Positions 1 through 8,467 of a stretch of DNA of 64,000 nt are shown piece by piece; position 1 is the stretch's first letter; every line of letters begins with the position of its first letter. The notes under the pieces are model-generated. The model did not search any database. It had not been told where the DNA came from and worked only from the letters and a program-made list of their open reading frames with translations. This DNA is from Microcoleus sp. EPA2 (GTDB lineage Bacteria; Cyanobacteriota; Cyanobacteriia; Cyanobacteriales; Microcoleaceae), in contig JAHRFD010000004.1 of the NCBI GenBank assembly GCA_020882975.1, forward strand, positions 124,001-188,000, read 5' to 3'. The position numbers and the translations under genes are program-made.

Positions 1-203
1 ATAATTTCGTCGTTTCCTTCACCACCAAAGAGCGAATCGGCTCCATCGCCTCCAATCATTTGGTCGTTGCCACTATCGCCCTCTAGGGTGTCATCTCCTG
101 TGGCACCCAAGAGGGTGTCATCGCCATCTAAGGCACGAATGCGATCGCCTTGGGGAGTTCCGAGCAGAAAATCATTGCTGTCTGTGCCGATTAGGTTTGC
201 CAT
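1..203 (-). CDS. RTX (hemolysin-type) calcium-binding repeat protein, N-terminal fragment
   Basis: The reading frame runs off the left edge, so only about 67 N-terminal residues are visible. It starts MANLIGTDSNDFLLG and continues with glycine/aspartate nonapeptides (GDDTLLGATGDDTLEGDSG, then GGDGADSLFGGEGNDE), the calcium-binding parallel beta-roll signature of the RTX/hemolysin-type family. Such proteins are usually secreted by type I export without an N-terminal signal peptide, and none is seen here. The function of the whole protein cannot be told from this fragment: it could be an adhesin, an S-layer-like protein or an enzyme with RTX repeats. Confidence 0.85.
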   Translation of the reverse strand, partial: MANLIGTDSNDFLLGTPQGDRIRALDGDDTLLGATGDDTLEGDSGNDQMIGGDGADSLFGGEGNDEI

Positions 204-495
204 AGGGGATACACTGCTCCTCAATCAAATAATTTGTTTTAAATTAGGTCGATCGCCTTTAACACCAAGCATTATCGCTTGCCTACGTTAGCATAGTTGA
301 GATATTGGTCTGGCTGTATGGGACTAGATAATTTTTGCCATTGTCGGGAAGTGCGATCGGGCCAATACCCAAATCCCCTACTTCCCAGAAGTTGTCATGG
401 CCCTAAAAGAACATTAGACCTGTAGCAAAAACACTGTTAAGGGCTAGTTGGATGCCTCACCCCTACCCGCCACAATAATTATGGGATATGTCGGT
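204..495. other. Intergenic region, no gene seen
   Basis: Upstream of the RTX gene and downstream of the exonuclease gene. It contains no convincing reading frame. It presumably carries the RTX gene promoter, but no clear box was identified. Confidence 0.5.
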
Positions 496-1803
496 TCAAA
501 ACGGAATTTCCTCATCTTCATCTTCCACCGTCTTAGCCCTCATCCGCCAACTGGTAATATACTCAATTTCCACATCAATTTGATTAATAGCTTCCCCTAA
601 CCGTTTTTGAATATATTGAGTCAGCGTCACCCTAAAGTCCAATTCAATCCCCAGAGATTGCACCAGTCTTGCCAAACTCGCAAAATCTACTTTCATCAAA
701 CAAGAACTCGACAGCTTAAAATGGGGAGTGTTTCCCTTGTTTTGCGCCATCATTGCTTTTTTTACACGCTCTTTTAGATGGTCAACTTCTGAATCCAAAA
801 ATTTCCATTCAGGCAAAATTTCCTTGTACCTTTCCCCCAACACTATTAAATCATCACTCACAGGTCGTGGCGCAATTTGATTAGTTGATTTTCGCCGCTG
901 CTGTGCGTTAAACATCAACCGCCAACTCTGCACCTCTTCTACTGCCAAAGATGGATGCTCGATCAGTTGCCCTAACTGTCTTTGAATTTCCTTTGTCAGT
1001 GTCACCGGAAAATGCAACTCAATCCTCTCAGCTTGTGTCAGATTGGCCAGGGTCATAAAATCTACTTTCATGGCGATCGAACTGGATAGCTCAAAATAAG
1101 CACTGTCTTTCAGTTTTTTGGCCACCATCCCAGTTTTAATGCGTTCTTTCACCTCAGCAAATTCTGAATCTAGGGGTTTCCACCGAGCTTCTATATTCTG
1201 ATATTTCTCCCCCAATGCAGTCAAGTTTTCACGGGCTGGATCGGGATAAGATTTGTGAAAAATTTCTAGCAAGTGGCGATGCACTCTCGCTAAATACACC
1301 ACATCCATCTTGGCATATTCTACCTGCTTTTCTGTCAGGGGACGCTTTCCCCAATCGCTCCCCTGTTCTGTTTTATCTACATAATTAATATTACAAAGTT
1401 TTTCTATTAAAGTTTTGAGTTGGCGGTTAGGTAAGGGGAGAATATAATAAGGAATTTTTCGCGAAATATTCAAAGTGCAAGTTACATTTGTGGCCTCATC
1501 ATTTCCCAAAAACCTGATGTCATAGCTGGCATTGTGCATCACTTTTTCAATATTTGGATTGACCATGATTAGGTTGATAAAATCTGTTACTAATTCCGGT
1601 TGCTCCAAAACATCGAGCAGAAAAGTAGCATCCCCAGTCAAGTCTCTAGGGTCAGCTAATACTTGAATTAGAGATAATCTGGGGTGGGATTTATAATCCG
1701 CTATTTCTGTATCAATCCACAGGATTCTAGATAGGGCAAATTTAGCGATGAGCGCTTTGATGTCGTTAGCTACTGTTAAATAAGGCATTTCTAGAAAATT
1801 CAA
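496..1803 (-). CDS. Ribonuclease D-like 3'-5' exonuclease with duplicated C-terminal module
   Basis: 435 aa. The N-terminal half (about residues 8-185) is a DEDDy exonuclease domain: ExoI WIDTE (D31, E33), ExoII HNASYD (D95) and ExoIII YAKMD (Y163, D167) are all present, so it should be catalytically competent in trimming RNA 3' ends. The C-terminal half is not an obvious HRDC domain. It contains two similar modules, about residues 194-297 and 319-421. Each has an LGE(K/R)Y start, a W-K-x-LDSE segment, a LSSS...MKVDF segment and an IQ(R/K)xLG helix, ending in SWR(L/M). The acidic tail is EDEDEEIPF. It converges on psbA across a shared bidirectional hairpin. The ATG at 1803 is kept because the exonuclease fold starts right after it. 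Confidence 0.85.
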   Translation of the reverse strand: MNFLEMPYLTVANDIKALIAKFALSRILWIDTEIADYKSHPRLSLIQVLADPRDLTGDATFLLDVLEQPELVTDFINLIMVNPNIEKVMHNASYDIRFLGNDEATNVTCTLNISRKIPYYILPLPNRQLKTLIEKLCNINYVDKTEQGSDWGKRPLTEKQVEYAKMDVVYLARVHRHLLEIFHKSYPDPARENLTALGEKYQNIEARWKPLDSEFAEVKERIKTGMVAKKLKDSAYFELSSSIAMKVDFMTLANLTQAERIELHFPVTLTKEIQRQLGQLIEHPSLAVEEVQSWRLMFNAQQRRKSTNQIAPRPVSDDLIVLGERYKEILPEWKFLDSEVDHLKERVKKAMMAQNKGNTPHFKLSSSCLMKVDFASLARLVQSLGIELDFRVTLTQYIQKRLGEAINQIDVEIEYITSWRMRAKTVEDEDEEIPF

Positions 1804-1868
1804 CTATTAATTTGATGATATAATTATCCTATCAAAAAAATGTCTAATTATTCAGAAAATACCCAAAC

Positions 1869-1900
1869 AAAAAGCGCCCCTATTTCTAGGAGCGCTTTTT
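1869..1900. terminator. Bidirectional intrinsic terminator after psbA
   Basis: Inverted repeat AAAAAGCGC...GCGCTTTTT flanking a short loop, with A and T tracts at the two ends, 20 bp beyond the psbA stop codon. Because the exonuclease gene and psbA are both on the minus strand, it most likely ends the psbA transcript. Confidence 0.8.
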
Positions 1901-1919
1901 GTCTATCTCAAACTCAAAT

Positions 1920-3002
1920 TTAGCCATTGATAGCAGGAGCAACCACAGCCACAGGAGTAGATGCACCAGCGGCCAAGTCTAGTGGGAAGTTGTGAGCATT
2001 GCGCTCGTGCATAACTTCCATACCTAAATTAGCGCGGTTGATGACATCAGCCCAAGTGTTGATCACGCGACCTTGAGAGTCGATAATCGATTGGTTGAAG
2101 TTGAAACCGTTCAAGTTGAATGCCATGGTGGAAATACCCAAAGCGGTAAACCAGATACCGACAACTGGCCATGCACCTAAGAAGAAGTGCAAGGAACGGC
2201 TGTTGTTGAAAGAAGCATATTGGAAAATCAAACGACCGAAGTAGCCGTGGGCTGCAACGATGTTGTAGGTTTCTTCTTCTTGACCGAATTTGTAACCGTA
2301 GTTTTGGGATTCGGTTTCGGTGGTTTCACGAACCAAGGAAGAAGTAACGAGAGAACCGTGCATTGCAGAGAACAAAGAACCACCGAATACACCCGCAACT
2401 CCCAACATATGGAAGGGGTGCATCAAGATGTTGTGTTCGGCTTGGAACACGATCATGAAGTTGAAGGTACCGGAGATACCCAAAGGCATACCGTCAGAAA
2501 AGGAGCCTTGTCCGATCGGGTAGATCAAGAATACTGCGGTAGCAGATGCCACAGGTGCAGAATAAGCGACGCAGATCCAAGGACGCATACCCAAACGGTA
2601 GCTCAATTCCCACTGACGACCCATGTAGCAAAAAATGCCGATCAGGAAGTGGAAAATTACGAGCTGGTAAGGGCCGCCATTGTACAACCACTCATCGAGG
2701 GAAGCAGCTTCCCAGATGGGGTAGAAGTGCAGGCCGATCGCATTTGACGAAGGAACAACAGCACCAGTAATGATGTTGTTACCGTACATCAAGGAACCCG
2801 CAACTGGTTCGCGGATGCCATCAATGTCTACAGGAGGAGCTGCTACAAAGGCAATAATGTAGCTGATGGTGGCGGTCAGCAGAGTAGGAATCATGAGAGT
2901 GCCGAACCAACCAACATAAATGCGGTTGTCAGTGCTAGTTACCCACTCGCAGTAACGTTCCCAAACGTTGCCACTTTCGCGACGCTGTACGCTTGTTGTC
3001 AT
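1920..3002 (-). CDS. psbA: Photosystem II reaction-centre protein D1
   Basis: 360 aa from the ATG at 3002 ([10 protein letters not shown]). An upstream in-frame TTG would add 10 residues, but D1 proteins start at MTT. All key residues are visible: D170, E189, H190, H198, S264 in the QB pocket, H215-region iron ligands, H332, E333, H337, D342 and processing after A344, leaving a 16-residue extension ending APAING. Position 130 is Gln (GRQWELS), the D1:1-type state rather than the high-light Glu130 form. G80, F158 and T286 exclude the microaerobic D1' variant. It is monocistronic with its own terminator and a long AT-rich leader. It lies in the thylakoid membrane and carries P680, pheophytin, QB and the Mn4CaO5 ligands. 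Confidence 0.99.
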   Translation of the reverse strand: MTTSVQRRESGNVWERYCEWVTSTDNRIYVGWFGTLMIPTLLTATISYIIAFVAAPPVDIDGIREPVAGSLMYGNNIITGAVVPSSNAIGLHFYPIWEAASLDEWLYNGGPYQLVIFHFLIGIFCYMGRQWELSYRLGMRPWICVAYSAPVASATAVFLIYPIGQGSFSDGMPLGISGTFNFMIVFQAEHNILMHPFHMLGVAGVFGGSLFSAMHGSLVTSSLVRETTETESQNYGYKFGQEEETYNIVAAHGYFGRLIFQYASFNNSRSLHFFLGAWPVVGIWFTALGISTMAFNLNGFNFNQSIIDSQGRVINTWADVINRANLGMEVMHERNAHNFPLDLAAGASTPVAVVAPAING

Positions 3003-3402
3003 GTGGTTATGATTGCTTAATTGAATTTTCAAGGTTCATTGTGGGGACATCCCACATCCACATTGATAACATTAGTAACTCCTGTTTGCAAAGGGGTGAG
3101 TGCTGATAATTTTCAAAATTTACAAATATTTATAACTGTTTGATAATAGTAAAAAAATGTATCGCTCGATTAAGATTTATTACAGAAAACCTGGTTTAAA
3201 TATAGTTGTAGAAATATCGAAATTAATTAATTGATTGTAGATTATTTCCGCCAGTTTAACTAACAATTCTTCAGTTCGATTTGCCTACCTACTTTAGATA
3301 CATAGGGCTGATCTCCCATTTTCGGGTGCGCCCGGTCAGTTTTTGGAACAATTTTTTAGGGGTTCTGGAACTGACCAGCCCCCATGGTTAAGTGCTAAAC
3401 CT
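3003..3402. promoter_or_regulatory. psbA upstream region (5' UTR and presumed promoter)
   Basis: About 330 bp of AT-rich, gene-free DNA upstream of psbA on the minus strand. The promoter must lie here, but no -35/-10 pair could be assigned with confidence and no strong Shine-Dalgarno precedes the ATG. The distal part holds the hairpin after the HIT gene. Confidence 0.4.
3334..3376 (-). terminator. Hairpin downstream of the HIT gene
   Basis: The arms GGTCAGTT and AACTGACC, with further partial pairing, flank an A/T-rich loop about 27 bp beyond the HIT stop codon on the minus strand. It could be a terminator or an mRNA-stabilising stem-loop. There is no clean U tract. Confidence 0.45.
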
Positions 3403-3750
3403 TTAGCCAGGGGGCCATTTCATGTGACGCCCGCCCAGAATGTGAAGGTGCAGATGATCTACAGTCTGGCCGCCGTCGTTCCCATTGTTAATCACAACTC
3501 GATAGCCGTTAGTCAGTCCGGCTGCTTCAGCTACCCGTTTCACAGTCAGCAGCAAGTGTCCCATGAGAGCATGGTCTCCTGACTCGGCATCGGCTAATTT
3601 GGGAATAGGCTGTTTAGGTATGACCAAGATGTGGATTGGTGCTTGGGGATTCACATCTTTAAACGCCAGGGCTAAGTCGTCTTCGTAAACGATATCTGCG
3701 GGTATCTCCCGACGGATGATTTTGCTGAAAATAGTGTCTTGAGATGTCAT
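3403..3750 (-). CDS. HIT (histidine triad) family nucleotide-binding protein
   Basis: 115 aa, the usual length of a HINT-branch histidine triad hydrolase. The active-site triad H99-x-H101-x-H103 is present (HLHLHILGG), preceded by the conserved NNGNDGGQTVDH segment. The N-terminus SKIIRREIPADIVYEDD is typical of the family. These enzymes hydrolyse AMP-linked or purine phosphoramidate substrates in the cytosol. The exact substrate is unknown. It is a single-gene unit. Confidence 0.93.
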   Translation of the reverse strand: MTSQDTIFSKIIRREIPADIVYEDDLALAFKDVNPQAPIHILVIPKQPIPKLADAESGDHALMGHLLLTVKRVAEAAGLTNGYRVVINNGNDGGQTVDHLHLHILGGRHMKWPPG

Positions 3751-3929
3751 AAGTTTTAAGGAAGAAGGAAGAAGTCACGCTCCATTAGTGTCAACAATCG
3801 TCTGAAAGCCAGTCATAGATATCCTCCCTAGCCCCTAGGGCTGTTTCATTCTCAAAAAAATGATGATGGGGAATCATACCCATCCCTAGCCCAGGGCTGT
3901 TTCATTCTCCAAAAAACGAGGGCTTTGTA

Positions 3930-4144
3930 GGGGTAGTGGATGGTGCGTGCCTACCCCCCCACAGACCATTTTCAGTCATTTCAGGCATTGGGGCAACCGG
4001 GCGTGGGATTGCCCCTACAAGAGAATGAAACAGCCCTGGGGTAGTGGATGGTGCGTGCCTACCCCCCCACAGACCATTTTCAGTCATTTCAGGCATTGGG
4101 GCAACCGGGCGTGGGATTGCCCCTACAAAGAATGAAACAGCCCT
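3930..4144. repeat. Two tandem copies of a 107/108-bp repeat
   Basis: Unit 1 covers 3930-4037 and unit 2 covers 4038-4144. They are nearly identical, each running from GGGGTAGTGGATGG to GAATGAAACAGCCCT. Each contains the inverted pair GGGGCAA...TTGCCCC around CCGGGCGTGGG. The end motif GGGCTGTTTCATTC also occurs alone in opposite orientation at about 3839 and 3894, just left of the array. No credible protein is encoded: short overlapping frames exist on both strands because the repeat lacks stops. Confidence 0.9.
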
Positions 4145-4397
4145 GACCCCTAGCCCCTCCCTGGAGGGGAACCGGATCTATTGGCTCGCCTCCCTGGAGG
4201 ATGGTAAGTACACACCATGCTTTCAAGCTTCAGTTGACACTAATGGTTATCGCCCTGCCCCTGAAGGGGGGATGGGGAAATTTAGGAAGAGGGAAAAGGG
4301 AATAAGGAAAAGTTTTGGTTACTATTTCCAGTTTTCGGTTCCATCGTTAATCATAATAGATGATAGATGAAAGATAGCCGAACAAGGATCAAACACC

Positions 4398-5927
4398 ATG
4401 CTTGCTAGGGTTTGGAGTGCATCGATTGTTGGAATTGACGCGGTAAAGGTTGGTGTTGAGGCGGATGTGTCGGGAGGGCTACCGAAAATTGTGGTGGTGG
4501 GGTTGCCCGATTCTGCGGTGCAAGAAGCTAAGGAAAGAGTTAGGGCGACGCTGAAAAATTCAGGATATGCTTTTCCGATGCGGAGTATTGTGATTAATTT
4601 GACTCCGGCGGATTTGCGGAAGGAAGGGCCGAGTTTTGATTTGCCGATCGCCATTGGTATTTTAGCAGCATCGGAACAGGTCAGCGGTGAGCTTTTGGGA
4701 GATCATTTGTTTTTAGGAGAACTTTCTTTAGATGGAAGTTTGCGCCCTGTGGCTGGGGTTTTGCCGATCGCCGCTGCTGCTGCCAAAATGGGTATTTCAG
4801 GATTGATTGTACCCGCTGCTAATGCAGAAGAAGCGGCCTTGGTACAGGGCATATCTGTCTATGGTTTTGAGAATATTTTTGCAGTTACTGATTTTTTAAA
4901 TAATCCTGAAGTTTATTCGCCCGTAGAAGTAAACGGTAGACAAGAGTTAGCAAAAACCCGGTTTTCCGGTTTAGATTTAAAGGATGTCAAGGGGCAAATT
5001 CACGCGCGGCGGGCTTTGGAAATTGCGGCGGCGGGGGGACACAATTTGATTTTTGTCGGGCCTCCAGGGAGCGGTAAGACGATGTTGGCGAGACGTTTGC
5101 CTGGTATTTTGCCGCCACTGACGTTTGAGGAAGCTTTGGATGTGACTCAAATTCATTCGGTGGCAGGGTTGCTGAAGGATAAGGGTAGTTTGGTGGGCGA
5201 TCGACCTTTTCGCAGTCCTCACCATTCAGCATCGGGGCCTTCTCTTGTCGGTGGCGGCAGTTTTCCGCGTCCGGGTGAAATTTCTTTAGCACATCGTGGC
5301 ATCCTTTTTTTGGATGAATTAACTGAGTTTAAAAGAGATGTTTTGGAGTTTTTGCGGCAACCGTTGGAAGATGGTTATGTGACAATTTCTCGAACTAGAC
5401 AATCGGTGATGTTTCCGGCTCAATTTACTTTAGTTGCGAGTACAAATCCTTGTGCTTGCGGTTATTATGGTGACGCGATTCAACAGTGTACTTGTTCGCC
5501 ACAAAAGAGGGAGCAATATTGGGCAAAACTTTCTGGGCCTTTGATGGATCGGATTGATTTGCAAGTGGCGGTGAATCGTTTGAAGCCGGAGGAGATTACG
5601 CGACAGCCGACGGGGGAGGAGTCGGAACCGGTGCGGGTGAGGGTACAGCGCGCAAGGGCGATCGCCACTCACCGTTTTAGGTCAGAATCTAGTTTGCGGT
5701 GTAATGCCGAAATGCAAAGCAGCCACATTAACACCTGGTGTCAGTTAGATGATGCTTCTCGAAATTTATTGGAGATGGCGATTCGGAAGTTGGGGCTTTC
5801 GGCTAGGGCTAGCGATCGCATTTTGAAGGTTGCTAGGACTATTGCTGATTTGTCGGGGGATGAAAGTTTGAAAACCAATCATGTGGCGGAGGCGGTGCAG
5901 TATCGGACGATCGATCGGATGCAGTAG
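4398..5927 (+). CDS. comM: YifB/ComM-family Mg-chelatase-like AAA+ ATPase
   Basis: 509 aa, the full family length. The N-terminal ChlI-fold domain (about 20-140) is followed by a Mg-chelatase AAA+ module: Walker A GPPGSGKT near residue 221, Walker B ILFLDELTEF, the conserved zinc-like segment NPCACGYYGD...CTCS, and a C-terminal domain with LSARASDRILKVARTIADL. ComM homologues are helicases that promote branch migration when incoming single-stranded DNA recombines during natural transformation. That role in this organism is inferred. It starts 17 bp after an AAGGATC stretch. Confidence 0.93.
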   Translation: MLARVWSASIVGIDAVKVGVEADVSGGLPKIVVVGLPDSAVQEAKERVRATLKNSGYAFPMRSIVINLTPADLRKEGPSFDLPIAIGILAASEQVSGELLGDHLFLGELSLDGSLRPVAGVLPIAAAAAKMGISGLIVPAANAEEAALVQGISVYGFENIFAVTDFLNNPEVYSPVEVNGRQELAKTRFSGLDLKDVKGQIHARRALEIAAAGGHNLIFVGPPGSGKTMLARRLPGILPPLTFEEALDVTQIHSVAGLLKDKGSLVGDRPFRSPHHSASGPSLVGGGSFPRPGEISLAHRGILFLDELTEFKRDVLEFLRQPLEDGYVTISRTRQSVMFPAQFTLVASTNPCACGYYGDAIQQCTCSPQKREQYWAKLSGPLMDRIDLQVAVNRLKPEEITRQPTGEESEPVRVRVQRARAIATHRFRSESSLRCNAEMQSSHINTWCQLDDASRNLLEMAIRKLGLSARASDRILKVARTIADLSGDESLKTNHVAEAVQYRTIDRMQ

Positions 5928-6016
5928 GGGCGGTGCCCCCGTGCCCGCCCTCCGATCGATCGGGCAACCACTCGGATCGATCGGGCAACCACGGGGGGGA
6001 AGAGCCCCTACAAGAA
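5928..6016. repeat. G/C-rich intergenic repeat with GATCGATCGGGCAACCAC twice
   Basis: Between comM and the HicB-like gene. The motif GATCGATCGGGCAACCAC occurs twice in tandem, and the outer parts (GGGGCGGTGCCCCC and AAGAGCCCCTACAAG) resemble the ends of the repeat at 3930-4144. It could form a stem-loop that separates the two convergent genes. Confidence 0.55.
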
Positions 6017-6223
6017 TTACTCACTATATTGCCGATCGATATTTGGAATGAATTTTCCCGCAGTTGTTGCAGCTTTCAGCCATGCTGTTTTGGTAATCTG
6101 TACTTCCTGCAAAGCTAATTCTGGGGTTTCGCCAAAAGCAGAACAATATTTTAAATCTGGAATATCGGCAATGTAGCCTTCATCTTCGTGGCTGTAAAAA
6201 ATATTGATGCGATCGTCTTTCAT
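6017..6223 (-). CDS. HicB/DUF1902-like antitoxin domain protein
   Basis: 68 aa. The pattern of a short beta strand, then HEDEGYIADIPDL, an aromatic/serine turn (KYCSAFGETPELAL) and a helix is the partial RNase H-like fold of HicB antitoxins. No DNA-binding domain follows. A HicA toxin normally lies next to it, but no intact partner exists: only a 44-codon open fragment on the same strand immediately upstream (6243-6374). It may therefore be an orphan antitoxin or the remnant of a toxin-antitoxin module beside the helicase operon. It converges with comM. Confidence 0.75.
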   Translation of the reverse strand: MKDDRINIFYSHEDEGYIADIPDLKYCSAFGETPELALQEVQITKTAWLKAATTAGKFIPNIDRQYSE

Positions 6224-6242
6224 AGTTAATCATCCTCGTTTC

Positions 6243-6374
6243 TCACAATTCTTGTCTGTGTTTTGTGGTTTTCTCGTAAGTGTGTCGGTGAGTGCAAGGC
6301 TGCATAATATCAGTAAAATTACGCAATCTGACAGCAAAAACTCGCTCTTCTTTTGACCGCTGGACGATCGGACT
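6243..6374 (-). pseudogene. Possible truncated partner (toxin?) fragment upstream of the HicB-like gene
   Basis: An open stretch of 44 codons on the minus strand, bounded upstream by an in-frame TAG at 6375-6377 and ending at a TGA 20 bp before the antitoxin ATG. It reads like genuine protein, with segments EERVFAVRLRNFTDIM and HRHTYEKTTKHRQEL, but has no credible start. Its position is where a toxin gene would sit. The family was not identified. Confidence 0.35.
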
Positions 6375-6442
6375 CTAATCGCTATTCATGGGTTATAATA
6401 CTTGAAATTATCCAGGCCAATTAAATTATATGAAATATAAAA

Positions 6443-8467
6443 ATGGATTATTTAAAATGGAATAATTCAATCGCTGCTCATTTTTTCAAAAATGAAATGG
6501 CAGGGCGCAGCGTTCACCTGTATGTTACAGAGGAACTAATAGAACATATTGGTCAAGAAAGCGGTGCTAATTTTTCAGATTTTATTGAAGCTCTCAAAAT
6601 CGGACTTCCTGGTGCAAAAAGGAAGGGTTTATGCGTAAAAGCTTGGGAAACTCAGGAAAATTGGCGGCGAGAGTTAGATTATCCGCCATACATTGGTTAT
6701 TTAGCGCTATTTGTCTTAGCAGCCGGTATTGAAGGAGATTTTGCCACCCATTCTTACTATCCGCGCTTGCGAACATTACTTGGTGAAGAACCTACCACAG
6801 GCCAGTATCCTTCATTTGACAAGATGTGGAAACTCTGGGAAGATTTAGAAAAGTGGTCTCATGAAGATAAATCTGGCGAATTGGGTATCTTTAACAGCAG
6901 AAGTGTTGGGAAGAGAAATCACATTGGATTACCGATCGCCCAAACTCTTTTAACTGAAAAAGAGCGCCGCGCACTCCCTGCTATTTTTGCCGCTGCTGAC
7001 TTAGATCCTATTTCATATCCCGCTGAGGGGGCGATCGCACGTTTGTTAGTCAAGCACGGGCGCAAACAACTGGGAAAACGGACTTTAAGCTTATTAGAAG
7101 AAACCAGCGACAGCAAAGAACTTCGCCAAGCATTGCTGGAATGGATTATTGATGAATTGCGCGGTTGGGATGGAACTGCTGAAGATTCAGGTAAAACGCA
7201 GATTTACGGACTGTTGAGATTGTGCTGCAAACTTGATTCAATTGCCAAACGCGCTACCATAAGCTTGCGTTGCAGTACCAAACACGAATTTCCTGAAGAG
7301 GATTTGCTGTTATTTATAGAAGACCATTCTCAAGTTTTTTCCTGTTACGAAGAGAGTGGGGTTTTGTCTTCACCTCTAATATCTGAGTCAGACGGAAAAA
7401 CGGCTGCTGCTTCAGAGTTTGATTGGTTGCAAGGTTTGCAAGTGCGATCGGCTGACTCTAAATGGTGTTTTAAGCTGCCAGCATCGCCCATTCGAGTATT
7501 CGTTAATGGAGACACTCAGGGATTGCCAGGTATTGTGGAAGTGCGACAGTTGCCAACTCAACAGCCATTTTATTTAGCTGCACACGAACAGTGTTTAGAA
7601 TTGCTGACAATATGGGGAGAATTGAGCTGTCAAGGCTTTGAAAAGTTGCAAATAATAGATGGTTTGCCCAGTGGGTGGCACTTGTTCAAAGCGCAGGCAG
7701 CTTGCAGTGACGAGCTGATTAAACAAGAATACCCAATCTTAGCTTTCCCGACTAATGTACGGCTAGAGTTAGCTGGGGGAATCCGCCTGGAAAGAGGCAA
7801 TAAGTTCTTTAAGTTTGCCCCGCCAAAATTATTTTTACAAGGTGGTAGCGAATCAATAAAAGTATATTGCAATAATCAGCTATTAGATAGCAGAGACTCA
7901 GCAGGTAATTATGAATTGCCAGCCGATACTCCAGCAGAAACCAAGTTGCTAATTGAAGCACGCAGTGGAAATGATATTATCAAGCGCTGTTCTCTGTTAT
8001 TGGTAGAAAACTATTCTTTGCCATCCCAAAGCAACGCGCAACAGTTCGATCGCTTCGGGGAACTCCACACCGGGGACAATGAAAGCGCAGGCGTTGCCGG
8101 TGCATTGGTGGGGGGCGTTGATTTCCCAGACTTTAATTTCAACACTTTTTTACCAATACAAGGAAAGCAGCGGATTTTCTATGTAGGTAAAGAACCAGGG
8201 CAAATAGCAATCTGCCCAGCGGAATCACTACCTACAGATTGGGAGCCTGTTTGGGCGATTTCCAAAGGTCGCCATCGCGGTCAAGCAATGTTTTGCGGTA
8301 CCAATTTAATAGAGTCACAACCGTTGATGTCAAAGTGCAAAGACCGAAAGAAAATGCGGGAATGGAAAGAAATACTGTGGCACGATCGCAAGAAAATTTC
8401 CCCGCCCGATCGCTCCCACTTAAAAGCATTGTGGAAACAGTTTCAAAAGGAGGCAGAACGTGTCTGA
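6443..8467 (+). CDS. Unrecognised first gene of the helicase operon (674 aa)
   Basis: No family was recognised. The protein is soluble-looking, with no signal peptide or membrane segment. The N-terminal 280 residues are mainly helical (starting MDYLKWNNSIAAHFF, with an aromatic HLYVTEELIEHIG segment). Residues 330-560 look beta-rich. The C-terminus is charged and helical (KMREWKEILWHDRKK). No nuclease, methylase or nucleotide-binding motif was seen. It leads a tight operon: its stop codon overlaps the next gene by 8 bp. The start at 6443 is the first ATG in frame and has a weak ribosome site, so an unusual initiation is possible. By position it is an accessory subunit of the large helicase; a role in anti-phage defence is an inference. 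Confidence 0.85.
   Translation: MDYLKWNNSIAAHFFKNEMAGRSVHLYVTEELIEHIGQESGANFSDFIEALKIGLPGAKRKGLCVKAWETQENWRRELDYPPYIGYLALFVLAAGIEGDFATHSYYPRLRTLLGEEPTTGQYPSFDKMWKLWEDLEKWSHEDKSGELGIFNSRSVGKRNHIGLPIAQTLLTEKERRALPAIFAAADLDPISYPAEGAIARLLVKHGRKQLGKRTLSLLEETSDSKELRQALLEWIIDELRGWDGTAEDSGKTQIYGLLRLCCKLDSIAKRATISLRCSTKHEFPEEDLLLFIEDHSQVFSCYEESGVLSSPLISESDGKTAAASEFDWLQGLQVRSADSKWCFKLPASPIRVFVNGDTQGLPGIVEVRQLPTQQPFYLAAHEQCLELLTIWGELSCQGFEKLQIIDGLPSGWHLFKAQAACSDELIKQEYPILAFPTNVRLELAGGIRLERGNKFFKFAPPKLFLQGGSESIKVYCNNQLLDSRDSAGNYELPADTPAETKLLIEARSGNDIIKRCSLLLVENYSLPSQSNAQQFDRFGELHTGDNESAGVAGALVGGVDFPDFNFNTFLPIQGKQRIFYVGKEPGQIAICPAESLPTDWEPVWAISKGRHRGQAMFCGTNLIESQPLMSKCKDRKKMREWKEILWHDRKKISPPDRSHLKALWKQFQKEAERV
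8447..8453 (+). promoter_or_regulatory. Strong Shine-Dalgarno setting the GTG start of the second operon gene
   Basis: AAGGAGG lies 6 nt before the GTG at 8460, inside the 3' end of the first gene. It fixes a GTG start and indicates translational coupling across the 8-bp overlap. Confidence 0.85.

Noticed and set aside
2187..2747. 186-aa open frame opposite psbA
   Set aside because: It is a mirror frame of the highly biased psbA codons; psbA is certain and the frame has no protein-like composition.
1920..3032. 370-aa start for psbA at a TTG
   Set aside because: The extra ten residues are not found in D1, whose conserved start MTT lies at 3002.
3902..4370. Overlapping short frames with repeated MPEMTENGLWGG / HFRHWGN segments
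   Set aside because: They arise from the 107-bp tandem repeat, which is open in several frames on both strands, and have no ribosome sites.
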